Position numbers and translations under genes: made by a program. DNA of 64,000 nucleotides from Phoronis australis (taxonomy: Eukaryota > Phoronida > Phoronidae), in contig NMRA01000100.1 of NCBI GenBank assembly GCA_002633005.1, positions 359,966 through 423,965 of the forward strand. Reading direction: 5' to 3'. Within the stretch, counting starts at the first letter, position 1. The number at the start of each line of letters is the position of its first letter. Shown here piece after piece: positions 22,600-62,959 of the stretch. Below the pieces are notes generated by a model, which made no database searches, was not told the DNA's origin, and saw only the letters and a list, made by a program, of their open reading frames with translations.

Positions 22600-23041
22600 C
22601 ACGTATTTTATTATATTTCCGCGTGAAAAGAATCGGATTTGATATAAAATTTCTGCGGCAAATTTCTTTCTTACCGCGGCGTTGCCGATGACCTTCACCT
22701 CGAAAAGCGGAAGTTGCTGTTTATGTTTCGGAGGAACGTAAATTGTCAACATTGCCGGGGCACCTGGGATAGCGTGGTGGATTTCTTCAATGGTGTCTCG
22801 TAAAGATGGTAAATCGCTGTGACAAATACTACGACTCTGCAGCCAAAAATGTGTGGAGGTGGGAGCGGACAGACGAGCTAGAAAGACGCAGACGCGCGCT
22901 TCTGGAGGTGGTGCCTTTTTTATATAGTCCTCCCTATTTTTGTCGGCAAAAGGTCCAAATCGACATTTTCAAGACTGGGTTTGCACATGTTAAGGGCCGT
23001 ACAAATTTCCGCTTTTTTGTCATGGGTCATTCTAAGCCCTG
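22600..23041. mobile_element. 5'-truncated copy of a CAGGG-ended element
   Basis: This copy is similar along its length to 24335-24849. Shared blocks include the ATTTCCGCG region, GGAGGAACGTAAATTGTCAA, CATTGCCGGGGCA and the right end ATTCTAAGCCCTG. The left end of the full copy is missing. A short open frame in this copy starts at 22790 and overlaps the second candidate for the eIF4A first exon. Confidence 0.75.
22790..22808 (+). CDS. Candidate eIF4A first coding exon (option 2)
   Basis: ATG GTG TCT CGT AAA GAT G before GTAAAT encodes MVSRKDG. Joined to an alternative acceptor at 23814 it would read MVSRKDGPIDPKDIQAEYGM, which resembles the human SRDNGP..MEPEG segment. Against it: the exon lies inside a repeated element, and the acceptor (AAAAAG) is poorer than the TTTAG eleven bases upstream. 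Its phase does not fit that upstream acceptor. Confidence 0.22.
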
Positions 23042-23802
23042 CTTATTGTGGAGTTGTGATGTCGTGACCTTTCGTGACAAATCAGCAATTCCCGTGAGAC
23101 ACTAGATTGACTATGCATCGGCTTTTTGGGGAGGATTTTTGTGCGTTGACCGCAAATTTGTTGCGCTTTTTTGGAGTAGGACACTGTAAATGCTATCAAA
23201 AGAAAGAGCAATTGCTCGTGGTTGGTTGAACCCCTGTTTTGTATAAATTTGTTGAGATTTGTGTTTGATATGGACGGCTGAAGTGAAACACCCGTGGAAT
23301 TCCTAGTTCCGAGTGTCATACCTTGTGCAGTGTGTGGGACGATCACAAGCAGAAGATGAGTGTGGCCTAAACCATTCAGCCAAGAGGAAAATGCTGCTTG
23401 GCAAGCAACTTAGAGACGCTTTATTTGGCTGTACACTGATTGAATTTAAAATTTGTAATTCCAATCTAGTTTAAATTTTATGTTGTGGAGACCACTGCAA
23501 ATCATCTTGCCGCGGATTGAGTCCCGTTGACTCGAGAATATCTCAGTAGAGCTTGTTTGGTCATGTTGTCTGCTTGCTATGTATGGCGATAGCTTGCAAA
23601 GTCTTGTGTCTGCGGGATGCTGGCCTGCTTTACTTATCATTATAACCTTATGAGAATTGTTGCCAAGTCAGATCCCCTAAGGCAGCTTTTGCCACTTCAG
23701 TTTTGCGGCAGGCCGCCTAATTAGGGATGGTGTTCCAGCTTGGTTATACAATTGTTGCTGTTGAGATGTATGTTAACTCAGTTGTGTTTTGTTCTTATTT
23801 AG

Positions 23803-34940
<11,138 letters not shown>

Positions 34941-35502
34941 ATACTGCGAGTTGTACCGTGCGATCTTTCTGTTGACAGAGCGACTTATTAATGCTGCATA
35001 TGCGACTATTGAATATTGAATCTTACGGCAGAAGATAACGATGTGAGTTGACAGTGTTGTCACACGACTTCGGCACGGCTACATTGCGTATCACCTGGAT
35101 TGTTGGATCCAAGGCTTTCTATTTTAAAGACATATTTTTGAGGACGTTGCATTATCAACTTATGCTGTATAGGTTACCCACATAAATAGTGACCAGTATT
35201 GTAGATGCTTGTCTCGGTGTGCGTAAAAAGTGCCATCGTATTACACTGACTTAGTCATTGTCAAAATGAAGGGCACTTTAAAATGCTACTTTGTACGGTC
35301 TGTCCAGCTGATCGGCTGGGTGCTCATGTACCCTCCGCACCCCAGTTTGTTGAAAAGCAGTAGAATTCTTGTGATTCTACTCAGCAACAGATGTATAAAG
35401 ATATTAATATATTTATGTTGTGAGCTAGGTGTGGCATTGGAGGGATGTGATTTGGTTGTTGATGAGCAATTGTTGGAAAATCAGTGATGAAATAGTGTAA
35501 AA

Positions 35503-35508
35503 AATAAA
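35503..35508 (+). promoter_or_regulatory. Candidate poly(A) signal of eIF4A
   Basis: AATAAA lies about 560 bases after the eIF4A stop codon, with a second one at 35638-35643. Either would give a 3' UTR of 0.55-0.7 kb. Confidence 0.4.
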
Positions 35509-35659
35509 AAGTGAAACGAAAGGTGTGCTGTACTGTTGCTAAGAGATAACGGAGCAACTCGTGCGTAGTTCCACTGGTAATGGAAAAGTGGGGAAACGAC
35601 GCAGACAGTTTGGACGAAGTCGTGGAAGTTGAAAAATGAATAAACCCCTCATTTGGTGT

Positions 35660-38040
35660 TATTGGTCGAGTGTTTGATTGTGCTTGGCAACAATCGGCAA
35701 AGTGCTTCGCTTTGTGGAAGAATGAAGTTGAGGAAAGGTATTCAGACAAACTGACACGTGGTGATGGTCGAGTAGAAGCCATATCCATGATTACCATAGA
35801 GGAATTGATAGTATAGTTCTGTTATTAGAATTTCATGGTCATGATAGATATTACTAGTCACTTTTCCTTCAAACAATTTGCCGTCATGATTGGGGAAACC
35901 TATACTTTATCTTAGTATTTTTGTCTTGCTGTACACCATAAAAAATAGTTGGAAATGATACATGTATGTTATGCGAATGGGAGCCATTTGTTCGTCATTT
36001 TCAACAGAATGTTTCCATGTTTTCCGAGACGACAAGGTTGCCAGCTTTTCACAATTTTATAAGCATGCTACATAATTTTACGACCTAAAATTCTTCAAGA
36101 TTTTTAGAATTTATTTTCTTATTGAATTAAGCTGAAATTAAAAAAAAAAAAACAACTTCGCATTAATCAGTTTTGAAGTGCCATACTGGCCTTGTTTGAG
36201 GTACAAAACGACACAAGATCCAACCAGTAAGAGCAAGAGGTATCCCGAATACAAGAGTATATTGAATTGAAAATGACTCTTCGTTTTCACGATTGGTAAG
36301 TTAGTTTGTAAATGAGTTAGACTATTGAATGAATAAGGCAGTTGGGGTACCATCTGATTTGGAGATCGTGTGGAGAGTATTTAAAATGAAAACGACAAGA
36401 TATTGGGTTTTATTGACGAAACGGGGAAAGTGGTATCCATTTTTTGCACCAAGTTTAGCACAGAGAACTTGGGCATCTGCAGGCTACAACAAAAAGTGAA
36501 GACGCTGAGTTTTGCCGAATTTTCGTAATCTGGATGGTACGAAATGGCATCGTGATTAGAAGGTGGCTCCGCGTCCTGATTAATTCTGTAATCATTACAA
36601 TAAGTTGAGCCTCGCTCTCACTGAACTATCGTGTTTGGTTCCTAGTGTACTAGACGTAGAAAGTTTGAAATTCTTTGTCAAGTGTGGTGCTCTATGGTAT
36701 GCAGTCATGTTGCCATTTAGGAAGGTACCATGACTTAAATCCATTATCGAAACTGATGTAATGAAAAGCCTTTGCCCTAGAATTTTATTCAAGAGTGGTT
36801 TCTGAACAACTTTGCGTTGTGGCTACTTGCTATTGGATTCATCTGATCAAAATCATAGTGCTCGCAAGTTCTAACTCTCCACGTAGTGACACTGGGAATA
36901 CCACGCCAAGGTTCACATGTGTTTTAACATTACTGAGGTGCACTGCAAAATGCCAGGGAAATCAAAGGAAGGCGTTGAAAGAGACGTGCAAATCTAGTGG
37001 TGTTGCCATATATTGGGTTTACTGTCATTGGCAAATGCAAAATATGTTTGATTATGATGACGTGCGTTTGTTGCTTGTTCGCTCGCATACTTCATGTCGC
37101 ATTCTTAATCCGATTGACGTGAAATTTTAAATGCGCGACTCTTGAATAGATCGGAGCTTGTTTTTGACTGACACAATGTGACGCTATGGTTGCCATTTTT
37201 TTTAATTTGCGGAGCTTCTTAGCTCCACTGTCCGTGAAGGGATGATTCTGAAATATGGTTTGTTGACAGATCATTTCAAGTGTTGTCTGAAGTGCATCAC
37301 ATTTACATCTTGATGATTCCCTAGTTATTTGTGATTTTCCATTGGCTACTCTGTATTTTCGTGCCATTTCTCCATCATCCGTTGACGGATTGAGATTTTG
37401 TGCGAGGATAGATCTCGTCAGGCTCTGTCCTCTAGCTTTAGTTATCCCGTGCGTTTCTGGTTCAGAGTTATTTGAGATTTAGTGGTGAGGTTTCTTTTGT
37501 TGACCAAATTCCTCATTGCAGTTTTGTTGGACTATGTGCACCCTATTGGATGAGTTTGCATTTTTCGTCCATCGACTAGAAATTTAAATATGTTGCATAA
37601 TCATGAAAAGCTCTTGATCTATTGTTCTGAGCATAATGGCACACAAGATGGTTGTGTAATAATTGCAGAGTTCTGGCTTCGGAAATTTGGAATGTACATA
37701 CATATTGTCAGTTATACCGGTACCTATCTGCAGTGGGTGAAATTGGTTTCTCACTCATACTTTATCGTTCTCAAGCAAGTAAATTTTTCTGATTTGACAA
37801 GTCCTCTTTCATGAATTGATTCCTCAATGCTCTTGTGTTGATGTTGGTGCCATGGGTACGAGGGTTCATTCTGTTCGTGCTTTCGTAATCAACCTCGGTG
37901 TCACTCCTTGGGTAGCTTCCATTTCATGAATTTCCCAGAACTCAATTGCATTGGACATCAATAACTTAGAAGGTGGAGTGTGGTGGCACCCTTTACCCAT
38001 TATTTGTGCCTACAGTGAGCAAACCAGACATGGACGACAA
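35660..38040. other. Tail-to-tail intergenic region
   Basis: This is the spacer between the 3' ends of eIF4A (plus) and the RNF13-like gene (minus). I see no exon with a recognisable product and no RNA gene. A 138-codon open frame on the minus strand (35381-35797) overlaps the eIF4A 3' UTR and has no motif. Confidence 0.5.
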
Positions 38041-38045
38041 AATTA

Positions 38046-38051
38046 TTTATT
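38046..38051 (-). promoter_or_regulatory. Candidate poly(A) signal of the RNF13-like gene
   Basis: AATAAA on the minus strand lies about 2.1 kb beyond the stop codon at 40125. It would give a long 3' UTR, which is common for this gene family. No transcript data are available. Confidence 0.3.
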
Positions 38052-40124
38052 GACAACAAATAAAATATTTTACATAATTATGTGATAGATGGCTAGACAT
38101 CTGTGAAAACTGGAGCTGAGTAAAACAACATCTTACAAATAAGTGTCTGAATTAGGTTTGAAAGGTTAAGATATTGGTGTGGTGACAAGAGGCTGTTACC
38201 ATCTTGTACCATTCTGGGCTTGACTATTCAGAATCCAATGGGGGTAATAAAACATCAAAACTAATAATATATAAACCACAAATCCCAAGTGGTGTTAAAT
38301 ACAGGATGGTCCAAAACGCACCCTACTTAATGTACATGCATGTTCTACATTTTCTCATGATTCACCTGGACAGGGAGATTCTTTTGAAACCAATACGAAT
38401 CCTATTGGACAATACACGAACCAGCAACTAACAAAAATTGTCTACATTACCATTAAGTCAGTTTTCCTGGCACGGAGACAATGCAGATTAGATTTCAGCA
38501 GGAACAGAGCGTGTGACGGGGAAACCGAACAATTGGCTGAATTTTAAGAGACAAACTGTAGCAAATATCAAAAGGTCACACCGGTCAACATCTTCCAACC
38601 AGAGTTGACTCTCCCCATGTGTTTGCCAGTAGACCTTTCCTTATTTAAATCCAACAAGCCACAGCCATTTCCAATCCTGTGACTGGTGATGTCTTAACGA
38701 AAACCTGTTCGTCATTCCACTTCCATTTCGATCTGCTTTCTCAACAAAGTTAGGATCTTGTAAAGAAACAACCATAGGTCCATGTGGTGAATCTTTAAAG
38801 TTGACACCGTGATTTTTTGGTTTCATCAAAATGTACCAGCAAAGTTTCAAGTTTAGTTGGAGTTCATGCTGAAAGAGATCCATTGCTGTGACTTTAATTG
38901 ATTTTTGTAACATTTCAACGTCTCCTGAAATTTGACCACTGTCAAATGGTCCTATCACGAGCACTGCTCAAGTCAAAATCTATCCTCCACATTGTCTTGT
39001 CTTTGAAGATTTTATGGAAAAGTAGACCTCTTCAAGAGTTATCCACTGCTGTATCTAAGTTGATCCATTTTGGTGTCAAAAGAATCCCGCAGGTCTACAG
39101 CACTTGAAAAATATCAGAAAAAGGGTATAAAACACATTTACGACGAAGTACAAAATAGGGTACTCTTTGGACAACCCTAAACATAAAATTCAGCAAAGCA
39201 TTTACAATCATGGGGACAAAAGGTGGCTAACTTCCCAGCATGAGGAGACATACTTCACCACAATGGCGACAGGCAGTCAAGCGAGAAACTAAAAATACAT
39301 AACAGCATACCTAAACAACAAAACTTCAGTATCCAAAGTTGTTTTAAGGACGTTCGACCCAGTAGACAAAAAGTCGTATGGCAGTTATTGTTTTACGGCT
39401 TTTGCTGACATATTAAACATTTGAATCTCATTTTTTATTTCAAAAAACAGACTGTTGAACTTGAAAAATGTTGATGTTGAGTTTCAGCAACCCATGTAAA
39501 CTGTTTAGGCAGCTGTAGCGGTAAAACTTATTTCATGGCTCCCAAATTTTTTACAGCTTAGGTAAAAACCAAAATGCAAAATATGAAAATTTAAGAAAAA
39601 AATCAAGTACACAATAAATCAAAACTGAGTAGAAAACCCTTGAATTAGGCAATTTGCATTCTCAAATTTTCACAACCGAATGGAGTTCGTTGATTGCTTT
39701 TGTGGCTAGATTAGCCAATTTGACTTATTTTGGTTTGAAATACATGACAATGACCAAGACCTAGTCACCATTGTATAAGAAATAACCTGGCGTTTTCACA
39801 AGCACATGTCTTAGTCAACTAACTAAAACTGTACAATGCGTTCACAACTGTTAAACAAAAAATATACATGAGTTCTTGGCGATATATTCGTTACATATAT
39901 TGCATCACATATGCAACAGGTTCAGATTTCCACCAGAGCCTAAGCCTTTAGAGACCCACCCCTGAACGTCTCATGAGCATTTACGTAATACATTATAAAC
40001 TCGATAACTTCTCGTATTCCGCAAATGCGGCAAATTATACTAGCTGCAATTCAGAAATCGTGTGGACGTAAACAATCCATGGAAGCGACTTGTGATAGTG
40101 CAACACTGTTGATAGTGCACAACA

Positions 40125-55874
<15,750 letters not shown>

Positions 55875-55899
55875 GGTAGCTGAAATGTAATGAAAGTAG

Positions 55900-58800
55900 G
55901 GACGTGAGTGCACAGTCTACAGTACGAAAAGGAAAGAGGTTGTACTTCACCCTATTAAGCTGGTTGAAAATGAAAATCATGTTAACACTTATACAGTTTC
56001 AGTCTGATAGTACTCCTTATCATGATAGGATCTATTTCCGTAACCTACTCAAGTCACAGCTAATGACTACATGTACCATTTTTCTGTTTCACAATTTAGG
56101 ATCGTCCAACTCCAAGTCACAGGCAATGTGCATGTACGCAATTTTTTAATTAACCCTTTCAGGGTTGGCCAACCTCAATAAATTTTGAAGAGTTTTCTGG
56201 AGTCTCGGATGGCTTTAATGTTCCTGTTGGCAACGCTAATAGAAGCCTATCATGGTAAGGAATATTATGAGACTAGCTCTAATGTTCAAAAATACTGAAT
56301 TAGTGACTGAACTTCCAATTAGGTAAGCGCAAAGCGAAACGTTGAGAACGGATTATTTTCCCAGCCATCCCCACTTGTTTCTTTCCCAACACCTGAGGAC
56401 TACAGGTCTCTCACTTTGAAAATCTCACTGTACAATGTAATACCTTGCCAGTGCCATGGAACCATACTTCAAGATTACAGTAGATCTCGTGCAGTTCATG
56501 TCTTAACTGTTCTACAGGTGCAGTTTTGATTCCAGATCATATGAATAAAAAAACAGTACAATTAAGAAAACATTCTTATTTCTACTGATTCTCAACAATA
56601 TACGGCAATTTTCCATTAAAGTATAACTTGTAGGCTAATTCTTTATCTCATTGATTGCTTGTCCAACTTAGTTACAAACGCAATACATAGCCACAGGGCG
56701 AATATGAAGTCAGTTGGAAATTACTGACAAATGTTTTTAAAAGCGAGTTTTTGGGGCAAAAATGATCTGCTGCAAACCACTTAATCACGTCCAGTAAGTA
56801 TCATGACGTGTTGGTGAGGAATAACACTGCATGATGCGGGGCTCTATGAGCCTGTGAGGTACACCATAAGTGCAAAGGTCACCTATTTGCAAAATCTTAT
56901 GTTTTCACATTTACAAGTTGCCAATGAATACAATTGCGCTTTGTTTAGCTTAGATTATGTTAAAATAGAAGGGTTAACATGTTGCTATAGAATATTAAGT
57001 GACCTGCTGTTGTTGTGGTTCAAGGTTTGCTTATCTGTGGGTGGGAATACAAGGTACACACAGCAGTTGCCACTTAAAGGCAGAGCTGATAAGGGCCAGG
57101 GGTTTTACCAGAACTCAACACTGGACTTGCTGTATATTGCAGAATGTCTCAGCATATTACATGGGTCATGATAAAGCAACTCTAGTGTACGTCCAAACAT
57201 TCACCATTGGAGAGAACACGGTCTCTCACATTCATGACTCAATCATTGCAGGACACATTTTGTTTTAAATAAACGCATGCTCATTTCTTCATCAAAAAGT
57301 ACATTGAACTAATCCGCTATCTATAACTATGCCGACAACGGCACTGTCCCAGGCAATAGGCATACAACTACTAGCAGTATTACAGCAATGGTGACAACCC
57401 TAACAATGCACTAATTTTGACTAACTATGTGCAATCCGCAGTTCTTCAAGCCATTGATAGGAACTGCTTCCCAAGTATTCCACTTTTGCTTGAGAATTAA
57501 AGCTACCGAACATAGAATTTAGGAATTTTCGCAAAATAAATCAGAATTTGTTAAATGCACAACACTTTTCATTGTTCAGAGTCTTTATTTCGTTACGTTA
57601 AATTAAATCAGTGGAAATTGCAATAGTACTTGCGAGATTTCATCTTAAACATTTAAATGACAAGATGTTACTCAATGTTGGAGATGCTGTTGTGTTGTAA
57701 TGTTTGTACAAAATTTCTCCATAAACACATGGTTACATTACCCAGTTAATGACATACAAGAGTTAAACATCAGCTTCTATAGGATTTCAACTTTCAGAAA
57801 ATACAATATTTGAGTTCATAAATTTTAGTTTTGTAGATATTTGGTTAGCTAAAAGAACCGAAGGTTTGGCATTCCTTTAACATGCTTGCTAATGTTTATG
57901 ACCTCCAAACTGAGATTGGACCTATAAAAGTTCAGGGGTGTTTGAGGTTCACTGCCCCAGACCTTCACCATGTGACCTTCCTGAAAGGAGATTACTCAAC
58001 AAAGATGACCCATGCCCACTTTCAAGGTAACATGTCTGGAGTTGTGAACAATACAAAGAGCAGAATACTGACCTACATCAATGCAGCTGAATGTAAGACT
58101 GGGGGTTACAAAAGAGCAGCTTCAGGAAATGTCATGGGTTCTCTAATAGACAACTTTTCATATTGGCGCTTTCAAGAGTAATGAGACCAAGAAAGCGACT
58201 TCCGCTTGATCCCGACTCAGATTTTGCGGACAAAAATTCACTGCTACACCTAGTGGTTCATTAATTTAAAAACAGATGAAGAAATATCATTGCCAAACCT
58301 TCCCATTGTTCATTGATATATTTTAGCTTGTAAAGACTTCGGTAGGTGTTGAAATTCAACCACTTTACCACTCGCAGGCTCGCAGCCACCGACTACGCCC
58401 CCGCGGATTCTTCATAGCAGCGCGAAAAAGAAGGTCACATGATGTCCTTCATGTATTTCTAGAGGTTTGCCCTTTTCCGCAAACGATTACTTAGTACATC
58501 CCACCAAACATCAGTGAAAATTTGCCAACGTTATGATAGCAGGAAAGGTGTAAAATGCTGTTTAAATCACCAGTTTGAAGCCACCCGTCCGCGTTACATA
58601 GGTTGTGTAGGTGGCGCTGAACGCCTGTCCACCAAAGACGTGATCGCCATCTGGTGGGTTTGTGAATTTCAATATGGCGTGACTATTTTGAAAGTCGGCT
58701 ATTGTTGGGTAATAGGTGGCAAATCAATGGTTTTTGGAGCCATGGTTGAATTCGCCTCTCCCAATTTAATTAAAAGATAGTACCTGCTGGGTTCGTTGGG

Positions 58801-61800
58801 CAGCTTAGGTTTCGTGATGTAAGGCTACGAATGGCATTTGTTCATTTTCAGTCTGTCCTGAGTGAACAATTATCACTTGTTGACCCATTCACCCACTTTT
58901 TAATCAGCCATTTCTCTTCTTAAACCTTTACTGCAGGAATATGAAACTGTTAAAGATAATTATTCACCAACTTAAACGCACTCTGGGCTCGCGCTAGCCC
59001 CTTGCCATTGGCAAGTTCTGAGCAGCATTGGCAATGACAGAGCTAAGTCCGTTTGCCAACATGGCGAATGCTTTCGCAACTTGACCATGAAAATTAATCA
59101 CAGTCAACTGGAATCAAGTCACGCCGCAAACATCATTCTTACTTGGATTCCGAGTTCTAAAAATAGAGAGCGAATGTTCCATTTTATGTCCGTCACTCCC
59201 CTGAAATCCCTCTTTTACAACACCGGAATGTTCAACTATGTAGGGGGGTCAGTGGTCTTGGTACAGTGTAATGGCAATTTCTCACTTCATAGCGAGATCT
59301 CGAGTAGGTTCTGCGGCTTGTCATTGGCAAGTGATAACATCAATGACGACTAGAAGACTATTTCAGCGAAGAACGAGACCAAGTCTGTCAACAACCTTTT
59401 ACACTGGCGACGTGGTGCGAGCCGGTCACACGGCATAAATATCCAGGGGATAAAACTGGACTGAGTAGAGCTGTCTCAAACATGCAATTTGAACTCAAGG
59501 TGTAAAATCATTATTTTCAAATTCTGTGAATCTCTCCTAATTCATACCCAACTTTACCAATTTTCAGCGCATAATTTGTCATGTCAAATATTGTTTGAGA
59601 CTTGACATTGACAGGTTTTCTTTTCAAGGAGTAAAAGGTACGGATGCCACCGAGAAGAACAAGTGTCTTATCTTTTTTTTTTGAAATCAAAATACGTCAT
59701 ATGTCACACCTAGTCAGTTCGCTAAATGTCACGAGAGTAAGAAGTTATTGAGAGAGTGGGACGTGTTTGAATTTTGACGGCGGCCGAAAGATTTAGCAGG
59801 GTACAAAGTAAACGTCAGTTCGTTATTTAATGAGTTTTATATTACCTACTCTGCACGATTTAGCTTTATTTTGCTAGCCACAAGTTATGTTTAACGTTTT
59901 TGGACGCAAATGTCTTGCCAGTATGGCCGGTGTACCCCCGCCGTAACCCGGGAACAGGGGCAACATCATTTAAATGCCCATGTGGCCAGCGTACCAACGT
60001 AGTAACTCGGGTATAGGGGGACACTGCCCAAACTTGTTACGTCATAATAGCGCCCATGCTGGCTGACATCCCCTCCAACTTATTAGGTTGGTATATATGG
60101 CCTTGGAATGTCATTTGTTTTTTTCTTAAGTCAAACGCCTTATCTTATAGTGCATTATGAAAAGGACCCGTGCATAACATAAAAAACAAAAGTTTGGTCC
60201 ATTAACTGTACTTTTGTCAATTGTGGGGGTTAGGAAAAGAGAAAGAATTTGACTAATAATTTTTTAAAATGGCTGACAGTTTTCAGATGCTTTCGCCATT
60301 TTGGCTAAAACCCTTAAAAGTCTAGCACAAGCCTAAGCACTGTATGGTCAAATTCAGTGAAATTTCATTTTCTTAAAATGAATAATGACAAATTTGCAAT
60401 TATCTTTATGCGAAGACCAAGAAACTGGTGAATTACTAAAAAAATCACATATATAAGTCATTCCGCGGCCAGTACCAGAGAATGTAAACACCACAGCACC
60501 ACAATTTACATACATGTAGCTGCCTTCAGACCAACTAAACCTGATTGTAACTATTTCTAAAGCTGTAACTGCTATGTAATAGATACCCTTCACACCCACA
60601 GCTATAACTGTTGTGACCCTAGTTTGTGGCAAGTTGTCAGCGCTATTTCTTTTCGATTCACCCAATGCCTCACTTCGACACTGTTTCCGAGATTTGGTAG
60701 CACAACTACCTACTGTACCGAGTTAAAACTCTGGCAACTGCCATGTTCACACTAAGTTACAACGATTTTAACCTCACACCAAACAACCCTCACAGCGGGT
60801 TAGAACCACGCCACAGTTGCAACCTTTAATACAGGTTTTCAAGTCTTTAGACCAAGAGTTATAACCGTTAAATCAGTTTTAAAAGGTATGACCCCCTTGG
60901 GTATAAGAGGTGTGAGATACAGTGCACAAAGTCAATCTCCCAAAAATAGCTTGGTAATTGAGTTAGTGTGTTCTGCTGACTAGTATCGCTTTCCTATTAG
61001 GAGAACTTTGGTTTACCGAAGCTTCATCGAAATTTCGCTTACAATTCCCACTAGACTGAGTGGCCCACGTGACTTAGTTCATTCGTATTCTCAAATGGAT
61101 TTGAGTAGGGGGTTTGAGGCTAACTGAGAATTGTTCTCCTGCCATTTACGAGTGTTAATGAAGATGATCAGGGTCATTCTTCATCAGATGTGTATTCTTT
61201 TGTTTATTTACATGCGTCTATTGAGAGCATGTCAGCTACGCTACAATAACAAAGAAAACGTTTTGCAAGTCTTGCGTCGTCGTATATCATTGCCGCGACC
61301 TCTACCGATAACTTTGATGCAGCTTCGCCTCATAAAACTAATTATGTATCCTAGCTGATTCAATAGAAGGGGCACAACTTTTTACTCTGAAATTGGAAGG
61401 GAGCATTTCGACACGTTTTTTTTTTTTAATTCATAATTAGAAAATCATGAAAAACCAAACCCAAACTTGTGACTCACTTGATTTCGGACGCTTTTAATAT
61501 GACCACACACATATGGAAAAGTTGCGTTACAGAGCATTCGAATTTTATTTACACTATTTGCAGTCTTCCTTAATTTTACAATTTCAAGAAATCATTTGGA
61601 AATCGCGTTCTGACATTTCAAAAAGTCCTGTGGCCTTCCATCTCAGTTTCCAGAGCTGTGGTTTACAGAAGTTGTCTCCCCTCTTCATCACAATGGAAAC
61701 TAATTGCCCTGTACAGATAAGTTGAGCGCAGCTCAACAATAGCTTATGGATTTCTGATAAGGTGCCTGTAACTTTACCTTTGAAAATTACCAGCATCACC

Positions 61801-61840
61801 CACAGAATGTGAAACCAATTTTTGTTGCATGACATCCCCA
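55900..61840. other. Region upstream of the RNF13-like gene, no recognised gene
   Basis: No exon could be assigned. Open frames at 57882-58181 and 58514-58780 (99 and 88 codons) have no motif and no convincing splice sites. The more GC-rich pieces near 58375-58660 and 58980-59100 could be promoters or 5' exons of the RNF13-like gene; this is a guess from composition. An isolated GCCATCTGGTGG at 58646 matches the motif of the eIF4A intron arrays. Confidence 0.4.
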
Positions 61841-61847
61841 GCCATCA

Positions 61848-61923
61848 GCATACACCCATAAAAAGTTACGCATTTCAAAATACAGCTGTATTTTGAAATG
61901 CGTAACTTTTTATGGGTGTATGC
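61848..61923. repeat. Perfect 76-bp palindrome without spacer
   Basis: Each 38-base half is the exact reverse complement of the other, meeting at CAGCTG. The arm includes TACACCCATAAAAAGTTACG and CATTTCAAAATA. It could extrude as a cruciform or be a pair of fused terminal repeats of a DNA transposon. The flanking dinucleotides do not settle the class. Confidence 0.95.
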
Positions 61924-62819
61924 ATATATGTAAGCGGTGAGTTATAATGAACACATGCCATGACTCTGGAAACAATTTTATCAACATACTTCGAAAATCT
62001 CCATAAAAATCTGTCGAGGTTCACTCAAGCTTTCCCCGCTAGGTACGATTTTCAGGAAATTATGCGAAATCACACCAATTTATGAACAAGAGACACAAAT
62101 CTCACAAATTCTATCGGATATCTTCCCATGCTACTTTTGCAAGTGCCACGCACTCCACTCAGTCTCGCAGTTGTTGTGGCCTAAATCGCATGAAATACTT
62201 TGCGGCTATCGTGCACCATGAAAACATTAACGGCAACAAAAAAGTGGAGTACGAATTCTTCGCCAAAGTCATTGTAATTCCCATTCACGTGCTTCCTCAA
62301 AGATAGGGAATCAGAAATGATTGCTGAAGAAGGTAAGTGCTTTTTTAAGTGACAATTTTAAGTGCAAAATGTTTTTTGACGTAGTGAAAACCTCTAATTC
62401 AGTGTCTGGATTAGGACTACTGTCCTTTTAAAGTATACGGGATGAAATTAACACAAGAGATCAATGAGGAGTGTTGTAGCCCCTCTCTAGCCAGCTAAGA
62501 GACTTCGTATTGCCTGCATGGCAGAGGCACAGCAAGGTAACGACAGTACTACAGTCTCAACTGGTCACAGTAGAGATGGTATTAATTCCATAGGCCCTCC
62601 ATACGCTGGAAACTTTTCAGAGAATTATGCCTCACATTAGACAAGTCATATTGCTATAATAAATACCTACCGCACATAGAGAGACCACTAAATAAGAGGC
62701 CGATGATGCACTTAACTCTTCCAAGTTCAATTAAATAATTCCACAATCAATCTTTTTTCGAACAGTCCTTCGTTAAAATACACAAATCAGCAAGTGAGTT
62801 TTTACACAGCTCGTTCCAA

Positions 62820-62870
62820 GGGATAAAGGGCTAGTTGAGACAGTGGTACTGTATAATTCAGTCTGTCTCT
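62820..62870 (+). mobile_element. SINE tail fragment
   Basis: GGATAAAGGGCTAGTTGAGA and CAGTGGTACTGT match the 3' part of the SINE at 15822-16075. The tRNA-like head is absent. Confidence 0.5.
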
Positions 62871-62959
62871 TAGCTTAGTGTCAGGTCATCCAGTAGTGTC
62901 ACGTCTAGGCCTACAGAAAATGACCATCGTCTCTGCTAGTGCAGCCAGCAGAGACAATG

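Noticed and set aside
35381-35797. 138-codon open frame on the minus strand
   Set aside because: It overlaps the eIF4A 3' UTR in antisense, is Ser/Thr/His-rich without motif, and has no splice or promoter support.
38641-38964. 107-codon open frame on the minus strand below RNF13
   Set aside because: It lies in the presumed RNF13 3' UTR, after the stop codon, with no motif and no acceptor.
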